A stretch of DNA of 64,000 nt from Amnibacterium endophyticum (GCF_042680685.1 NZ_JBHUEA010000007.1:65991-129990), one strand, 5' to 3'; shown: positions 9,225 through 17,860, numbered from the stretch's first letter. Notes: a model not told the origin generated them from the sequence alone. Program-made: numbers and translations.

Positions 9225-10064
9225 CTACTTGCGCTTCTTGCCGGCGGTGCGGCGGCGGACGATGAGCTTGTCGCTCTCCTTGTTCGGGTGCCGGGTGCGC
9301 CCCTCGGCCTGACCCCACGGGCTGACCGGGTGGCGGCCGCCGGAGGTCTTGCCCTCGCCACCGCCGTGCGGGTGGTCGATCGGGTTCATCGCGACGCCGC
9401 GGACGGTCGGGCGGACGCCCTTCCAGCGCTTGCGGCCGGCCTTGCCCCAGTTGATGTTCGACTGCTCGGCGTTGCCGACCTCGCCGATCGTCGCGCGGCA
9501 GCGCGCGTCGACGTTGCGGACCTCGCCCGACGGCAGACGCAGCTGCGCGTAGGGGCCGTCCTTCGCGACCAGGCGGACCGAGGCGCCGGCGGAGCGCGCC
9601 ATCTTGGCGCCGCCGCCCGGCTTCAGCTCGATCGCGTGCACGACCGTGCCGACGGGGATGTTCTTCAGCGGCAGGTTGTTGCCCGGCTTGATGTCCGACC
9701 CCGGGCCCGTCTCGACGACGTCGCCCTGGCCCAAGCGGTTCGGCGCCAGGATGTAGCGCTTCTCGCCGTCCACGAAGTGCAGCAGCGCGATCCGCGCGGT
9801 GCGGTTCGGGTCGTACTCGATGTGCGCGACGCGGGCGTTCACGCCGTCCTTGTCGGAGCGACGGAAGTCGATCACGCGGTACTGGCGCTTGTGGCCGCCG
9901 CCGATGTGGCGGGTCGTGATCCGGCCCTGCGCGTTGCGGCCGCCGGTCTTCGGCAGCGGGCGCAGCAGGCTCTTCTCGGGGGTCGACCGGGTGATCTCGG
10001 CGAAGTCGGCGACGGAGGAGCCGCGACGACCGGGAGTGGTCGGCTTGTAGTTGCGGATAGCCAT
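9225..10064 (-). CDS. rplB: 50S ribosomal protein L2
   Basis: Peptidyl-transferase-centre protein. The length of 279 residues is normal. It starts MAIRNYKPTTPGRRGSSVAD and has the C-terminal RGVAMNPIDHPHGGGEGKT segment that contains the functionally important histidine. Confidence 0.98.
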   Translation of the reverse strand: MAIRNYKPTTPGRRGSSVADFAEITRSTPEKSLLRPLPKTGGRNAQGRITTRHIGGGHKRQYRVIDFRRSDKDGVNARVAHIEYDPNRTARIALLHFVDGEKRYILAPNRLGQGDVVETGPGSDIKPGNNLPLKNIPVGTVVHAIELKPGGGAKMARSAGASVRLVAKDGPYAQLRLPSGEVRNVDARCRATIGEVGNAEQSNINWGKAGRKRWKGVRPTVRGVAMNPIDHPHGGGEGKTSGGRHPVSPWGQAEGRTRHPNKESDKLIVRRRTAGKKRK

Positions 10065-10083
10065 GGTGTGTCCCTTCCGCCCG

Positions 10084-10386
10084 TCAGCTCGCGGCCGTGA
10101 AGATGTCGATGGAGCCCGACTTCAGCGACACGATGGCGCGCTTGGTGTCCTTGCGCTTGCCGGTGCCGAAGCGGGTGCGACGGGTCTTGCCCTGCCGGTT
10201 CGCCGTGGTGATCGAGGCGACCTTGACGTCGAAGATCTTCTCGATGGCGAGCTTGATCTCGGTCTTGTTCGCGCGGGGGTCCACGAGGAACGTGTACTTG
10301 CCCTCGTCGATCAGGCTGTAGCTCTTCTCGGAGACCACCGGGCGGATGATGATGTCGCGCGGGTCCTTGTAGTCGATGGCGCTCAT
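10084..10386 (-). CDS. rplW: 50S ribosomal protein L23
   Basis: Exit-tunnel protein that docks trigger factor and SRP. 100 residues; DPRDIIIRPVVSEKSYSLID and the conserved YTFLVDPRANKTEIKLAIE are clear. It overlaps rplD by 4 bases (ATGA). Confidence 0.98.
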   Translation of the reverse strand: MSAIDYKDPRDIIIRPVVSEKSYSLIDEGKYTFLVDPRANKTEIKLAIEKIFDVKVASITTANRQGKTRRTRFGTGKRKDTKRAIVSLKSGSIDIFTAAS

Positions 10387-10994
10387 TCGGCGGCCTCCTC
10401 GGTGCTCCCCGTCTTCGCCTCGATGAAGGACGACAGGGCGGTGGGGGTGAAGACGACGTCGTCGGCGAGCAGCACGTCGTAGGCGTTCAGCTGGTCGACG
10501 AACAGCACGTCCACGCCGGTGAGGTTGCGGACGCTCTTGATCGCGACGGTCTCGTCGCGGGCGAGGACGACCAGCTGGCGCTTGCCGCTCTTCGCCTCGG
10601 CGAGCGCGGCCGCCGCCTGCTTCGTCGACGGGGCGCCGTCGATGCCGAGGGTCACCTCGTGGATGCGGCCCGCGCGGGCGCGGTCCGAGAGGGCGCCGAG
10701 CAGCGCCGCCGCGATCATCTTCTTCGGGGTGCGCTGGCCGTAGTCGCGCGGCTGCGGGCCGTGGACCGTGCCGCCGCCGCGGTGCTCCGGGGCGCGGACC
10801 GAGCCCTGGCGGGACCGGCCGGTGCCCTTCTGCTTGAACGGCTTGACGCCCGAGCCGGAGACCTCGCCCCGGTTCTTGGTCTTGTGCGTGCCCTGGCGCG
10901 CGGCGGCGAGCTGCGCGGTGACCACCTGGTGGAGCAGCGGGACGTTGGTCGGCACGTCGAACAGCTCGACGGGCAGGATCTGCGGCTGAGCCAT
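10383..10994 (-). CDS. rplD: 50S ribosomal protein L4
   Basis: Exit-tunnel protein; in some bacteria L4 also represses the S10 operon through the leader RNA. The 203-residue frame has KTKNRGEVSGSGVKPFKQKG, GTGRSRQGSVRAPEHRGGG and the YDVLLADDVVFT segment, all typical. Confidence 0.98.
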   Translation of the reverse strand: MAQPQILPVELFDVPTNVPLLHQVVTAQLAAARQGTHKTKNRGEVSGSGVKPFKQKGTGRSRQGSVRAPEHRGGGTVHGPQPRDYGQRTPKKMIAAALLGALSDRARAGRIHEVTLGIDGAPSTKQAAAALAEAKSGKRQLVVLARDETVAIKSVRNLTGVDVLFVDQLNAYDVLLADDVVFTPTALSSFIEAKTGSTEEAAE

Positions 10995-10996
10995 GG

Positions 10997-11650
10997 TCAG
11001 TTCCCCTTCACGGCGTCGCGGACGAAGACGAGCCGGCCGCGGGCGCCGGGGACGGCGCCCTTGACCAGCAGGAGGCCGCGCTCGGCGTCGACCGAGTGGA
11101 CCGTCAGGCCGAGCACGGTGACGCGCTCGTTGCCCATGCGGCCGGCCATGCGCATGCCCTTGAAGACGCGCGACGGCGTCGAGGAGGCGCCGATCGAGCC
11201 GGGCTTGCGGTGGTTGCGGTGCGAGCCGTGGCTGGCCGAGACGCCCTTGAAGTTGTGGCGCTTCATGACACCGGCGGTGCCCTTGCCCTTGCTGGTGCCG
11301 ACGACGTCGACCTTCTTGCCGGCCTCGAACACGTCGACGGCGAGCTCCTGGCCGAGCGAGTACTCGGCGGCGTTCGCGGTGCGCACCTCGGTGAGGTGGC
11401 GGCGCGGGGTGACGCCGGCGGCGGAGAAGTGGCCGGCGGTGGGCTTGTCGGCCTTGCGCGGGTCGATGGCGCCGGCGGCGATCTGGACGGCCTCGTAGCC
11501 GTCCTTCTCCGCGGTGCGGATCTGGGTGACGACGTTCGGGGTCACCTGGATGACGGTGACCGGGACCAGGCGGTTGCCCTCGCCCCAGACCTGCGTCATG
11601 CCGAGCTTGGTGCCGAGGAGGCCCGAGAACGTGCGGGTCGCGGTGGACAT
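10997..11650 (-). CDS. rplC: 50S ribosomal protein L3
   Basis: Assembly-initiator protein near the peptidyl-transferase centre. The 217-residue frame contains GLLGTKLGMTQVW, the KGKGTAGVMKRHNFKG motif and SIGASSTPSRVFKGMRMAG. It is flanked by rpsJ and rplD. Confidence 0.98.
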   Translation of the reverse strand: MSTATRTFSGLLGTKLGMTQVWGEGNRLVPVTVIQVTPNVVTQIRTAEKDGYEAVQIAAGAIDPRKADKPTAGHFSAAGVTPRRHLTEVRTANAAEYSLGQELAVDVFEAGKKVDVVGTSKGKGTAGVMKRHNFKGVSASHGSHRNHRKPGSIGASSTPSRVFKGMRMAGRMGNERVTVLGLTVHSVDAERGLLLVKGAVPGARGRLVFVRDAVKGN

Positions 11651-11664
11651 GTCGTTCCCCTTCC

Positions 11665-11973
11665 TCAGAGCTTGATCTCGATGTTGACGTCCGCCGGCAG
11701 GTCGAGCCGCATGAGCGAGTCGACGGCCTTCGGCGTCGGGTCGATGATGTCGATGAGCCGCTTGTGGGTGCGCATCTCGAAGTGCTCGCGGCTGTCCTTG
11801 TACTTGTGCGGCGAGCGGATGACGACGACCACGTTCTTCTCCGTGGGCAGCGGCACCGGGCCGACGACCTGGGCGCCCGCGCGGGTGACCGTGTCGACGA
11901 TCTTCCGCGCGGAGCTGTCGAGCCCCGCGTGGTCGTACGACTTCAGTCGGATGCGGATCTTCTGTCCCGCCAT
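11665..11973 (-). CDS. rpsJ: 30S ribosomal protein S10
   Basis: First gene of the S10 operon; S10 also takes part in antitermination with NusB. The 102-residue frame MAGQKIRIRLKSYDHAGLDS ends LPADVNIEIKL, both typical. ATG at 11973 is preceded by GGAACGAGGA. Directly upstream of this site lies a GC palindrome (11988-12012) that could mask or present it in the leader RNA. Confidence 0.98.
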   Translation of the reverse strand: MAGQKIRIRLKSYDHAGLDSSARKIVDTVTRAGAQVVGPVPLPTEKNVVVVIRSPHKYKDSREHFEMRTHKRLIDIIDPTPKAVDSLMRLDLPADVNIEIKL

Positions 11974-12300
11974 GGATTCCTCGTTCCTTGCGCGCTCGCG
12001 CGCGCGAGCAAGTGGGTGGCCTTCCGGTCGAGCCGCTCCGCGCCTCCGGTGAAGGAGGGCGGCGCGATCCGCACCGCTGTTCTGCTGTGGGTGCCGGCGG
12101 CTCCGGTGCAGCGGGCGCACGGCATGCACGTCATGCGGATCCCGTCCGCCGCGCACCCGCGCGCTCGCACGACCTCGAGGGCCGATGGCGTGAGCGCCGA
12201 GCTGTTCTGCTGCCCGCGGCCCGACCCTGCGGTCGTGCACTGCCTGGCAGTGATCCGGGGCCGCGCACTCGGCGCACCACCCGAAATGTGGAACCCCGAC
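11974..12300 (-). promoter_or_regulatory. S10 operon 5' leader
   Basis: A 327-base stretch without a supported gene between the predicted S10 promoter and rpsJ. It holds a strong inverted repeat at 11988-12012 (arms CTTGC..GCTCGCG) just before the rpsJ ribosome binding site. A long structured leader fits autogenous control known for S10 operons, but no conserved L4-binding fold could be recognised by eye. Confidence 0.5.
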
Positions 12301-12329
12301 ATCTTGCCATGCCCCACAACGGGCTGCAA
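12301..12329 (-). promoter_or_regulatory. Predicted sigma-A promoter of the S10 operon
   Basis: On the minus strand a -35 TTGCAG (12324-12329) and a -10 CAAGAT (12301-12306) are separated by exactly 17 bases, with the start expected near 12294. This gives a leader of about 320 nt. The hexamers match actinobacterial housekeeping promoters reasonably well. The symmetric repeat at 12371-12431 lies directly upstream. Confidence 0.55.
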
Positions 12330-12370
12330 CCCGGGCGTGTCGCGCTCGCGCGGTTCTCCCGCCACCTCGC

Positions 12371-12431
12371 GCGGTGGTTCGGCCTCCGCGCGGTGGGTGC
12401 ACCCACCGCGCGGAGGCCGGAGTACCGCGCG
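12371..12431. repeat. Symmetric GCGGT repeat, copy 1
   Basis: A core palindrome (arms CGCGGTGGGT and ACCCACCGCG around two bases, 12389-12410) is flanked at 11 bases on the left by GCGGTGG and at 11 bases on the right by GTACCGCGCG. In this copy the perfect palindrome extends to 38 bases (12381-12418). A second copy with identical spacing lies at 13517-13577, on the other side of the AbiEi-like gene. Confidence 0.8.
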
Positions 12432-12577
12432 GGTGAAGGCGGACGGCACGGAGGCGTGAGGGCGAGCACGCGGAGCATCGACGACACCGCTCCTCCCCAG
12501 GCGCGATCTCGCCGGATCCTCGTCTTGGGAGCGTGAGCGCCGTGCTCGGGGCCCGCGAGAGGGCCATCGTCCCCGGC

Positions 12578-13507
12578 ATGAGCACCGATCACCTCTTCCG
12601 TCGATCCGAGCTGGAGGGAACCGGCCTCCGCCCTGAGCGCGATCCCTCCCTGTCCCGCGAGCGGAGGTCGGTCTACGCGTCGTCGGCCGACCTCGAGGAG
12701 GGCGCCACCGCGCGGTACCTGCGCAAGGTCCGCGCCTCGCACCTGACCTTGACCGGCGCGCACGTCTGCTCCCACGAGTCGGCTGCCGCGCTCCTCGGTC
12801 TGCCGATGCTCGGAGCCTGGCCGGACCGGGTCCACCTGATCGACGAGCGGAGGACCGGCGGCCGGTCGCAGCTCGACGTCGTTCGCCACTGCGTGGGGCT
12901 CGAGCACGTCGATCCCGTCGTCGTCGACGGGATGCTGGTCACGTCGCCGGCGCGGACGGCGTTCGACCTCGCGCTGAGCCGCCCCTTCGAGCTGGGGGTC
13001 GTCGTGGCCGACGCCGTGATCCGCGACTGGCCTGGCGCCGCGGAGGAGCTGCGGGCGCTCGCGGACGCGTACGGGCGGCGTCGGGGGTGGCAGAGGCTCG
13101 GCCGCGTCCTCGCCTTCATGGACGCCCGCAGCGGTTCCGCGGGAGAGTCCCTCAGCCGCTGCCGCATCGACGCGCTGGGCTTCATCCGGCCTGAGCTGCA
13201 GGTGCCGATCACGACCGACGGCCGCACGGAGTTCGGCGACTTCGGCTGGGAGGAGGTGCTCGGCCTCGGGGAGTTCGACGGCGAGGTGAAGTACAGGCTG
13301 GACCGGTACCGGCAAGGGGGCAGCGTCGAGGACGTCGTGATCCGCGAGAAGAGCCGCGAGAACCGGCTGCGACGGCAGCGGCCCCGGTTCGCCCGCTGGG
13401 ACTGGACCGACCTCCTGCGGGACCGGCTGGAGTCGATCCTGGTCGCTGCGGGCATCCCGAAGCGCTCTCGCGGCGCACGTCGACCCGTGCCGGTCGGCAC
13501 GCGTTGA
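12578..13507 (+). CDS. AbiEi-like / DUF559-type hypothetical protein
   Basis: A 309-residue protein of a large actinobacterial family with an N-terminal winged-helix-like region (LFRRSELEGTGLRPERD...) and a C-terminal restriction-endonuclease-like part. The latter shows the family motif GEFDGEVKY near residue 240, preceded by FGDFGWEEV. Members are often annotated as AbiEi-type antitoxin or DUF559 proteins; their function is unknown. The ATG at 12578 is chosen because RRSEL at the start fits family N-termini; a GTG at 12533 would add 15 residues, and neither has a strong ribosome site. No AbiEii toxin gene adjoins it. It is framed by two copies of a symmetric repeat, which suggests acquisition or shared control. 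Confidence 0.75.
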   Translation: MSTDHLFRRSELEGTGLRPERDPSLSRERRSVYASSADLEEGATARYLRKVRASHLTLTGAHVCSHESAAALLGLPMLGAWPDRVHLIDERRTGGRSQLDVVRHCVGLEHVDPVVVDGMLVTSPARTAFDLALSRPFELGVVVADAVIRDWPGAAEELRALADAYGRRRGWQRLGRVLAFMDARSGSAGESLSRCRIDALGFIRPELQVPITTDGRTEFGDFGWEEVLGLGEFDGEVKYRLDRYRQGGSVEDVVIREKSRENRLRRQRPRFARWDWTDLLRDRLESILVAAGIPKRSRGARRPVPVGTR

Positions 13508-13516
13508 TCCCACGAC

Positions 13517-13577
13517 GCGGTGGCACGACCCGTACGCGGTGGGTGGACCCACCGCGCGATGGTGCGGGTACCGCGCG
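13517..13577. repeat. Symmetric GCGGT repeat, copy 2
   Basis: Core arms CGCGGTGGGT (13535-13544) and ACCCACCGCG (13547-13556), with GCGGTGG 11 bases to the left (13517) and GTACCGCGCG 11 bases to the right (13568). The spacings equal those of copy 1, while the spacer bases differ. It lies between the AbiEi-like gene and the aldehyde dehydrogenase. Confidence 0.8.
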
Positions 13578-13616
13578 AGCGGGGCGGTGCTCAGGTCGGA
13601 GCGGGAGGCTGCCGGG

Positions 13617-15020
13617 ATGAGCGCGGAGCAGGCCGAGGACCTCGTCGAGCAGCGGGTCGGGGAGGTGGTCGATCGGCTCCGGGCGACGCATCGCCGCGGC
13701 GTGACGAAGCCGCTCGCCTGGCGGCACGCGCAGCTCGACGCGCTGGCGGCGCTGCTGCTCGAGCAGCGGGACACCCTCTACGCGGCGCTGAAGGCGGACC
13801 TCGGCAAGTCCGCGGACGAGTCCCTCGTCACCGAGGTCGGGCTGCTGCAGCGCGAGGTCGCGCACACCCGGAGGCGCCTGAGGGGCTGGCTGCGCCCCTC
13901 CCCCGCCGTCGTCCCGCTCCCGGTGCAGCCGGGCACGGCCGCCACCGTGCTCGAGCCGCTCGGCGTCACGCTGATCATCGCGCCGTGGAACTACCCGCTG
14001 CTGCTCGCGCTCAGCCCGCTGATCGGCGCGATCGCGGCCGGCGACGCCGCGGTCGTGAAGCCGAGCGAGCTCGCGCCCGCGACCTCCCGCACGATCGCGG
14101 ACCTGCTGCCGCGGTACCTCGACGCCCGTGCCTTCGCCGTGGTGCAGGGCGACGCGGAGACGACCTCCGCACTGCTCGAGCAGCGCTTCGACCTCGTCTT
14201 CTACACCGGCGGCGAGCACGTCGCCCGGATCGTCATGCGGGCCGCCGCGGAGCACCTGACCCCCGTGGTGCTCGAGCTGGGCGGCAAGTGCCCGGTCTAC
14301 GTCGACGAGTCGGCGGACCTCGACGTCGCGGCGGACCGGATCGCCTGGGGCAAGTGGATGAACGCGGGCCAGACCTGCGTGGCGCCCGACCACGTGCTCG
14401 CGACCCGGCGCACCGCGGAGGCGCTCGCGCCGAGGCTCGCCGCCGCGGCCCGCCGCATGTTCGGCGACGACCCGCTGCGGAACGACGCCTACTGCCGGAT
14501 CGTCAGCGAGCGGCACTTCGACCGCCTGCACGGCCTGCTCGACCCCGCGAAGACGGCGTCCGGCGGCGGAGCGGATCGGCCCGCGCTCCGCATCGAGCCG
14601 ACCGTGCTGACGCGGGTCGGCGACGCCGACCCCGTGATGCAGCAGGAGGTCTTCGGCCCGATCCTGCCGATCGTCGAGGTCGCGAGCGAGCGCGAGGCGA
14701 TCGAGCGCGTGGCGGACGGCCCGAAGCCGCTCGCGCTCTACGTCTTCACGAGGCGCTCGTCGCGCCGCGCCTGGACCACCGGGACGAGCAGCGGCTCCAT
14801 CGGCTTCGGCGTGCCGCTGCTGCAGCTGGCGGTGCCGGGCATCCCCTTCGGCGGGGTCGGCGCGTCGGGGATGGGCGCGTACCACGGGCGCCGCAGCCTC
14901 ACGGCCTTCAGCCACGAGAAGGCGCTGCTGACGAAACCGACCCGGCCGGACACGGTGCGGCTGCTGTCGCCGCCGTTCACCGAGCTGAAGCGGCGCGTGC
15001 TCGCGCGGTTCACCGGGTAG
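13617..15020 (+). CDS. Aldehyde dehydrogenase family protein (class 3-like)
   Basis: NAD(P)-dependent oxidation of aldehydes to acids. The 467-residue protein has APWNYP (Asn125), ELGGK (Glu220) and the nucleophile in GQTC (Cys254). A C-terminal FGGVGASGMGAYHG block fits the ALDH3/fatty aldehyde group, whose usual length is about 450-480. ATG at 13617 follows GGGAGG at good spacing; upstream in-frame codons fall in the repeat. It appears monocistronic and convergent with the deaminase gene. The substrate cannot be inferred. Confidence 0.92.
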   Translation: MSAEQAEDLVEQRVGEVVDRLRATHRRGVTKPLAWRHAQLDALAALLLEQRDTLYAALKADLGKSADESLVTEVGLLQREVAHTRRRLRGWLRPSPAVVPLPVQPGTAATVLEPLGVTLIIAPWNYPLLLALSPLIGAIAAGDAAVVKPSELAPATSRTIADLLPRYLDARAFAVVQGDAETTSALLEQRFDLVFYTGGEHVARIVMRAAAEHLTPVVLELGGKCPVYVDESADLDVAADRIAWGKWMNAGQTCVAPDHVLATRRTAEALAPRLAAAARRMFGDDPLRNDAYCRIVSERHFDRLHGLLDPAKTASGGGADRPALRIEPTVLTRVGDADPVMQQEVFGPILPIVEVASEREAIERVADGPKPLALYVFTRRSSRRAWTTGTSSGSIGFGVPLLQLAVPGIPFGGVGASGMGAYHGRRSLTAFSHEKALLTKPTRPDTVRLLSPPFTELKRRVLARFTG

Positions 15021-15035
15021 CGGGCCGCGGGCGGG

Positions 15036-15074
15036 GGTGGTCTCGAGGCTCGCTGGGCTCGCACCTCGACCGGC
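15036..15074. repeat. Dispersed CTCGAGACCACC repeat, copy A
   Basis: GGTGGTCTCGAGGCTCGCTG followed by GGCTCGCACCTCGACC lies between two convergent genes. Related copies are at 22150-22187 and, as a head-to-head pair, at 47534-47620. Elements of this kind are common in Microbacteriaceae intergenic regions. Confidence 0.8.
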
Positions 15075-15110
15075 GGCGAGCCACCGCTGCGCGGACGGAG
15101 CGGCCGGGTG

Positions 15111-16109
15111 TCAGGCGTCGGCGGCGGCGGCGGCGTAGGCCTCGAGCTCGGCGAGGAAGGCGTCGCGGCGGAACGGCGCCAGCCACGACACCGCGAAGGC
15201 GTTGCGCTGCAGCTGCACCAGCTCGTCCGGCGTCAGCCCGGCGGCACGGGTGAGGGCGACGAGGTTCTCCGCGACGTACCCGCCGAAGTAGGCCGGGTCG
15301 TCGGAGGCGACGGTGACGCGGACGCCGGACCGCAGCAGCGACGCGATCTCCGTCGCCTTCATGTCGTCGGTGACGAAGCCGTTCGAGATCGGGCAGCAGG
15401 TCAGGCCGATGCCCCTCTCCCGCAGCAGGTCGACGAGATCGGGCGCCTCCACGACGTTCGTGCCGTGGTCCACGCGGTCGACCTCGATCTCCGTGAGCGC
15501 CGTGCGGATGTTCTCGATCGAGCCGGGCTGATCGATGTCGCAGTGCATCGTGAGCAGGAAGCCCTCCGCGCGGGCCCGGGCGAAGACCGCCGCGAACTTC
15601 TGCGGCGGGTTGTCCCGCTCGTCGCTGTCGAGGCCGACGCCGACGATCCAGTCGCGGTACGGCAGCGCCTCCATCAGCGTCGACATCGCGTGCTCGGCGG
15701 ACAGGTCCCGCAGGAAGCAGAGGATCAGGTCCGCGTGCACCCCCAGCTCGCGCTCCGCCCGGACGATCGCCCGGCGGTAGCCCGCGACGACGGTCGGGAA
15801 CGGGACGCCGCGGCCGGTGTGCGCCTGCGGGTCGAAGAACAGCTCCGCGTGGCGGACCCGCTGCGCGGCGGCCCGCTCCAGGTAGCCCCAGGCGAGGTCG
15901 AAGAAGTCCTGCTCGGTGACGAGCGCCCGCATCGCCGGGTAGTACTGCGCGAGGAAGCTCGTGAGGTCGGTGAACCCGCCCTCGGGCAGGGGCACGTCGA
16001 CGCCGTTGCGCTCGGCGAGCCGGATCAGCAGATCGCGCTCGAGCGTGCCCTCCAGGTGCACGTGCAGCTCGGCCTTGGGCATGTCCGCGACGAAGCGCTC
16101 GAGATCCAT
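15111..16109 (-). CDS. Adenosine/adenine deaminase family protein
   Basis: Zinc hydrolase of purine salvage that releases ammonia from adenosine or adenine. The 332-residue protein has the metal-binding AELHVHLEGT near the N-terminus, MHCDID, DHGTN, and SDDPAYFGGY near the C-terminus. The last motif, together with CPISN, is closer to the adenine-deaminase subgroup (Aah1/PA0148-like) than to classical Add, which has TDDP at this point. It is cytoplasmic, stands alone and is convergent with the aldehyde dehydrogenase. The stop of the topoisomerase gene lies 7 bases upstream, so the two may be cotranscribed. Confidence 0.9.
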   Translation of the reverse strand: MDLERFVADMPKAELHVHLEGTLERDLLIRLAERNGVDVPLPEGGFTDLTSFLAQYYPAMRALVTEQDFFDLAWGYLERAAAQRVRHAELFFDPQAHTGRGVPFPTVVAGYRRAIVRAERELGVHADLILCFLRDLSAEHAMSTLMEALPYRDWIVGVGLDSDERDNPPQKFAAVFARARAEGFLLTMHCDIDQPGSIENIRTALTEIEVDRVDHGTNVVEAPDLVDLLRERGIGLTCCPISNGFVTDDMKATEIASLLRSGVRVTVASDDPAYFGGYVAENLVALTRAAGLTPDELVQLQRNAFAVSWLAPFRRDAFLAELEAYAAAAADA

Positions 16110-16116
16110 GGCCCGA

Positions 16117-17202
16117 TCATGCCGGTTCGGATGTTTCGTCCGCGGGTCGGAGCTCGTCGGCGGCCTCCTCGAGCACCTCGCCGTCGTCGGGCTCGCTGAG
16201 CGGCTCGTCCGGCGACTCGAACAGCAGCGACCGCACCTCGGCCTCGGCGGAGGCGACGCGGGCCGGGTCGATCGTCTCCCCCGCGCGGTACCGGTCGACG
16301 ACGCGCGGGTCGACGTAGCTCGCCTTCGCGACCGTCGGCGTGTTCGACAGATCCTCCGCGGCGTCGCGCATCGCCTGCGCGATGGCCCGCTTCTGCGCGC
16401 CCTTCTTCTGCTCCGGCCCGTGCTTCGCGAGGCTCACCGCCGCGCTGACGGTCCCGCGCAGCGTCCGGAAGTCCTTCGCGGAGAACTTGCCGTGGAGCCG
16501 CTTGCGCACGTACTTGTTCACGTCCGACGGGGACAGCGTGTGCCAGTGCCCGTCCTGCTCGTACGCGAGCAGCCGCTCCCCGTCCCCGCGGCCCTGCAGC
16601 TCGCGCACCAGGGCGGCGAGGTCCGCGTCGCGCATCGTCGAGTCCCACACCTTGTGGCTCTTCGCCGGGAAGCAGAGCCGGACCGAGTCGCCGTCGACCG
16701 TCGCGTGCTCGCAGTGCAGCGTGGTCAGCCCGTAGCTGCCGTTCTCCTCCTCGTACACGCTCGACCCGATGCGGAGGCCGCCGAGGTCGAGCATGCGGAA
16801 GGCGCCGGCGAGCACACGACGCCGCGTCAGCCCCTCGTCCCGCAGATGCCGGCGCACCGTGCCGCGCGCGCCCGGCAGCGACTCGGCGAGCAGCAGCATG
16901 CGCGCGTACTTGCGCTTGTCGTTCCGCTCGCGCCAGGTCGGGTGGTAGATGTACTGCTTCCGACTGGCGGCGTCGTAGCCGACCGCCTGGATGTGCCCGT
17001 TGTCGTACGGCGCGATCCACACGTCGGTCCAGGCCGGCGGGATGCCGAGCGCGTCGAAGCGCCCCCGCAGCTCACGGTCCGTGACGGTCGAGCCGTCCGG
17101 CGCCTTGTAGCTGTAGCCCTTGCCGCTCCTGACCCGGTGGTACCCCTTGCCGAGGGGGTTGCTCTTGCGCAGGCGGACCTTCTCGGCGACGGGTGCGGGC
17201 AT
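16117..17202 (-). CDS. DNA topoisomerase IB
   Basis: Relaxes supercoils by transient 3'-phosphotyrosyl nicking. The 361-residue protein has the bacterial TopIB N-terminal domain (NPLGKGYHRV..., PPAWTDVWI) and a catalytic domain with RIGSSVYEEENGSYGLTTL, the core FRTLRGT (about 245-251) and the probable nucleophile Tyr296 in NTPTVAKASYVDP. An acidic tail of about 50 residues follows. ATG at 17202 (MPAPVAEKV) is chosen; the frame further upstream is the shadow of the MarR gene. Bacterial TopIB is patchily distributed and of unclear physiological role. Confidence 0.93.
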   Translation of the reverse strand: MPAPVAEKVRLRKSNPLGKGYHRVRSGKGYSYKAPDGSTVTDRELRGRFDALGIPPAWTDVWIAPYDNGHIQAVGYDAASRKQYIYHPTWRERNDKRKYARMLLLAESLPGARGTVRRHLRDEGLTRRRVLAGAFRMLDLGGLRIGSSVYEEENGSYGLTTLHCEHATVDGDSVRLCFPAKSHKVWDSTMRDADLAALVRELQGRGDGERLLAYEQDGHWHTLSPSDVNKYVRKRLHGKFSAKDFRTLRGTVSAAVSLAKHGPEQKKGAQKRAIAQAMRDAAEDLSNTPTVAKASYVDPRVVDRYRAGETIDPARVASAEAEVRSLLFESPDEPLSEPDDGEVLEEAADELRPADETSEPA

Positions 17203-17305
17203 GCGGGGAGTGTAGAAGCGCTCGGCTGGAGCCCAGGTGCTCCTCAGTCCGTGCCGAGGCGACGCGCAGCAGAGGCGGGCTCCCGGGCACGGACGCGCGT
17301 CGGGC

Positions 17306-17830
17306 TCAGCCGTCCGCCCCGTCCGATCGACGTGCGCCCGCGCCACGACGAGGGGCCGCCGAACGCGGCGGCTGCCGGTGCATGTGTGCACGCACCCGAC
17401 CGAGGACGTCGGCCAGCGCGCGGACGTCCTGATCCGACATCGGATCGAGCAGCAGACGCTGCAGGGCCTCGAGGTGCCCGGGGAAGACGGCGGCCAGCCG
17501 GGCACGCCCCGCCTCCGTGATCGTCACCATCGTGCTGCGCTCGTCGTCCTCCGCGGGCCCGCGGGCGACGAGACCGGCCCGCTCGAGCAGCCCGGCCTGG
17601 TAGGTGATGCCGCTCCTCGAGTAGACGACGCCGTCGGCGAGGTCCGTCATCCGGGCGCGGCCGTCGGGGCGGTCGCCCAGCGTCGCCAGCAGCTGGAACT
17701 GGACGTAGCTGAGCGAGCCGGCGTCGCGCAGCTGCTGCTCGATCGCGTGGCGCAGGAGGCTGCTCACCTCGATCAGCGCGAAGTAGGCCTTGAGCCGGAC
17801 CGGGTCGATCCCCGGGGCGCCGTCCGTCAT
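17306..17830 (-). CDS. MarR-family transcriptional regulator
   Basis: A 174-residue winged-helix regulator with FQLLATLGDRPDGRARMTDL, the recognition region VVYSRSGITYQAGLLERAGL and the wing EDDERSTMVTITEAG, all typical of MarR. A basic tail of about 20 residues follows the usual end. It is divergent from an oxidoreductase gene, with inverted half-sites between them, so it probably represses that gene and itself in response to a small molecule. Confidence 0.92.
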   Translation of the reverse strand: MTDGAPGIDPVRLKAYFALIEVSSLLRHAIEQQLRDAGSLSYVQFQLLATLGDRPDGRARMTDLADGVVYSRSGITYQAGLLERAGLVARGPAEDDERSTMVTITEAGRARLAAVFPGHLEALQRLLLDPMSDQDVRALADVLGRVRAHMHRQPPRSAAPRRGAGARRSDGADG

Positions 17831-17860
17831 CTGCGCAGCCTAGCCGTGGATCAGGCGCTT

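Noticed and set aside
11974..12532. Leader peptide or small gene upstream of rpsJ
   Set aside because: A 168-residue minus-strand frame exists but runs through the predicted promoter and palindrome, and has no recognisable protein pattern.
17203..17505. N-terminal extension of topoisomerase IB
   Set aside because: The extra residues are Ser/Arg/Cys-rich shadow of the MarR gene; TopIB homologues begin near NPLGKGYHR.
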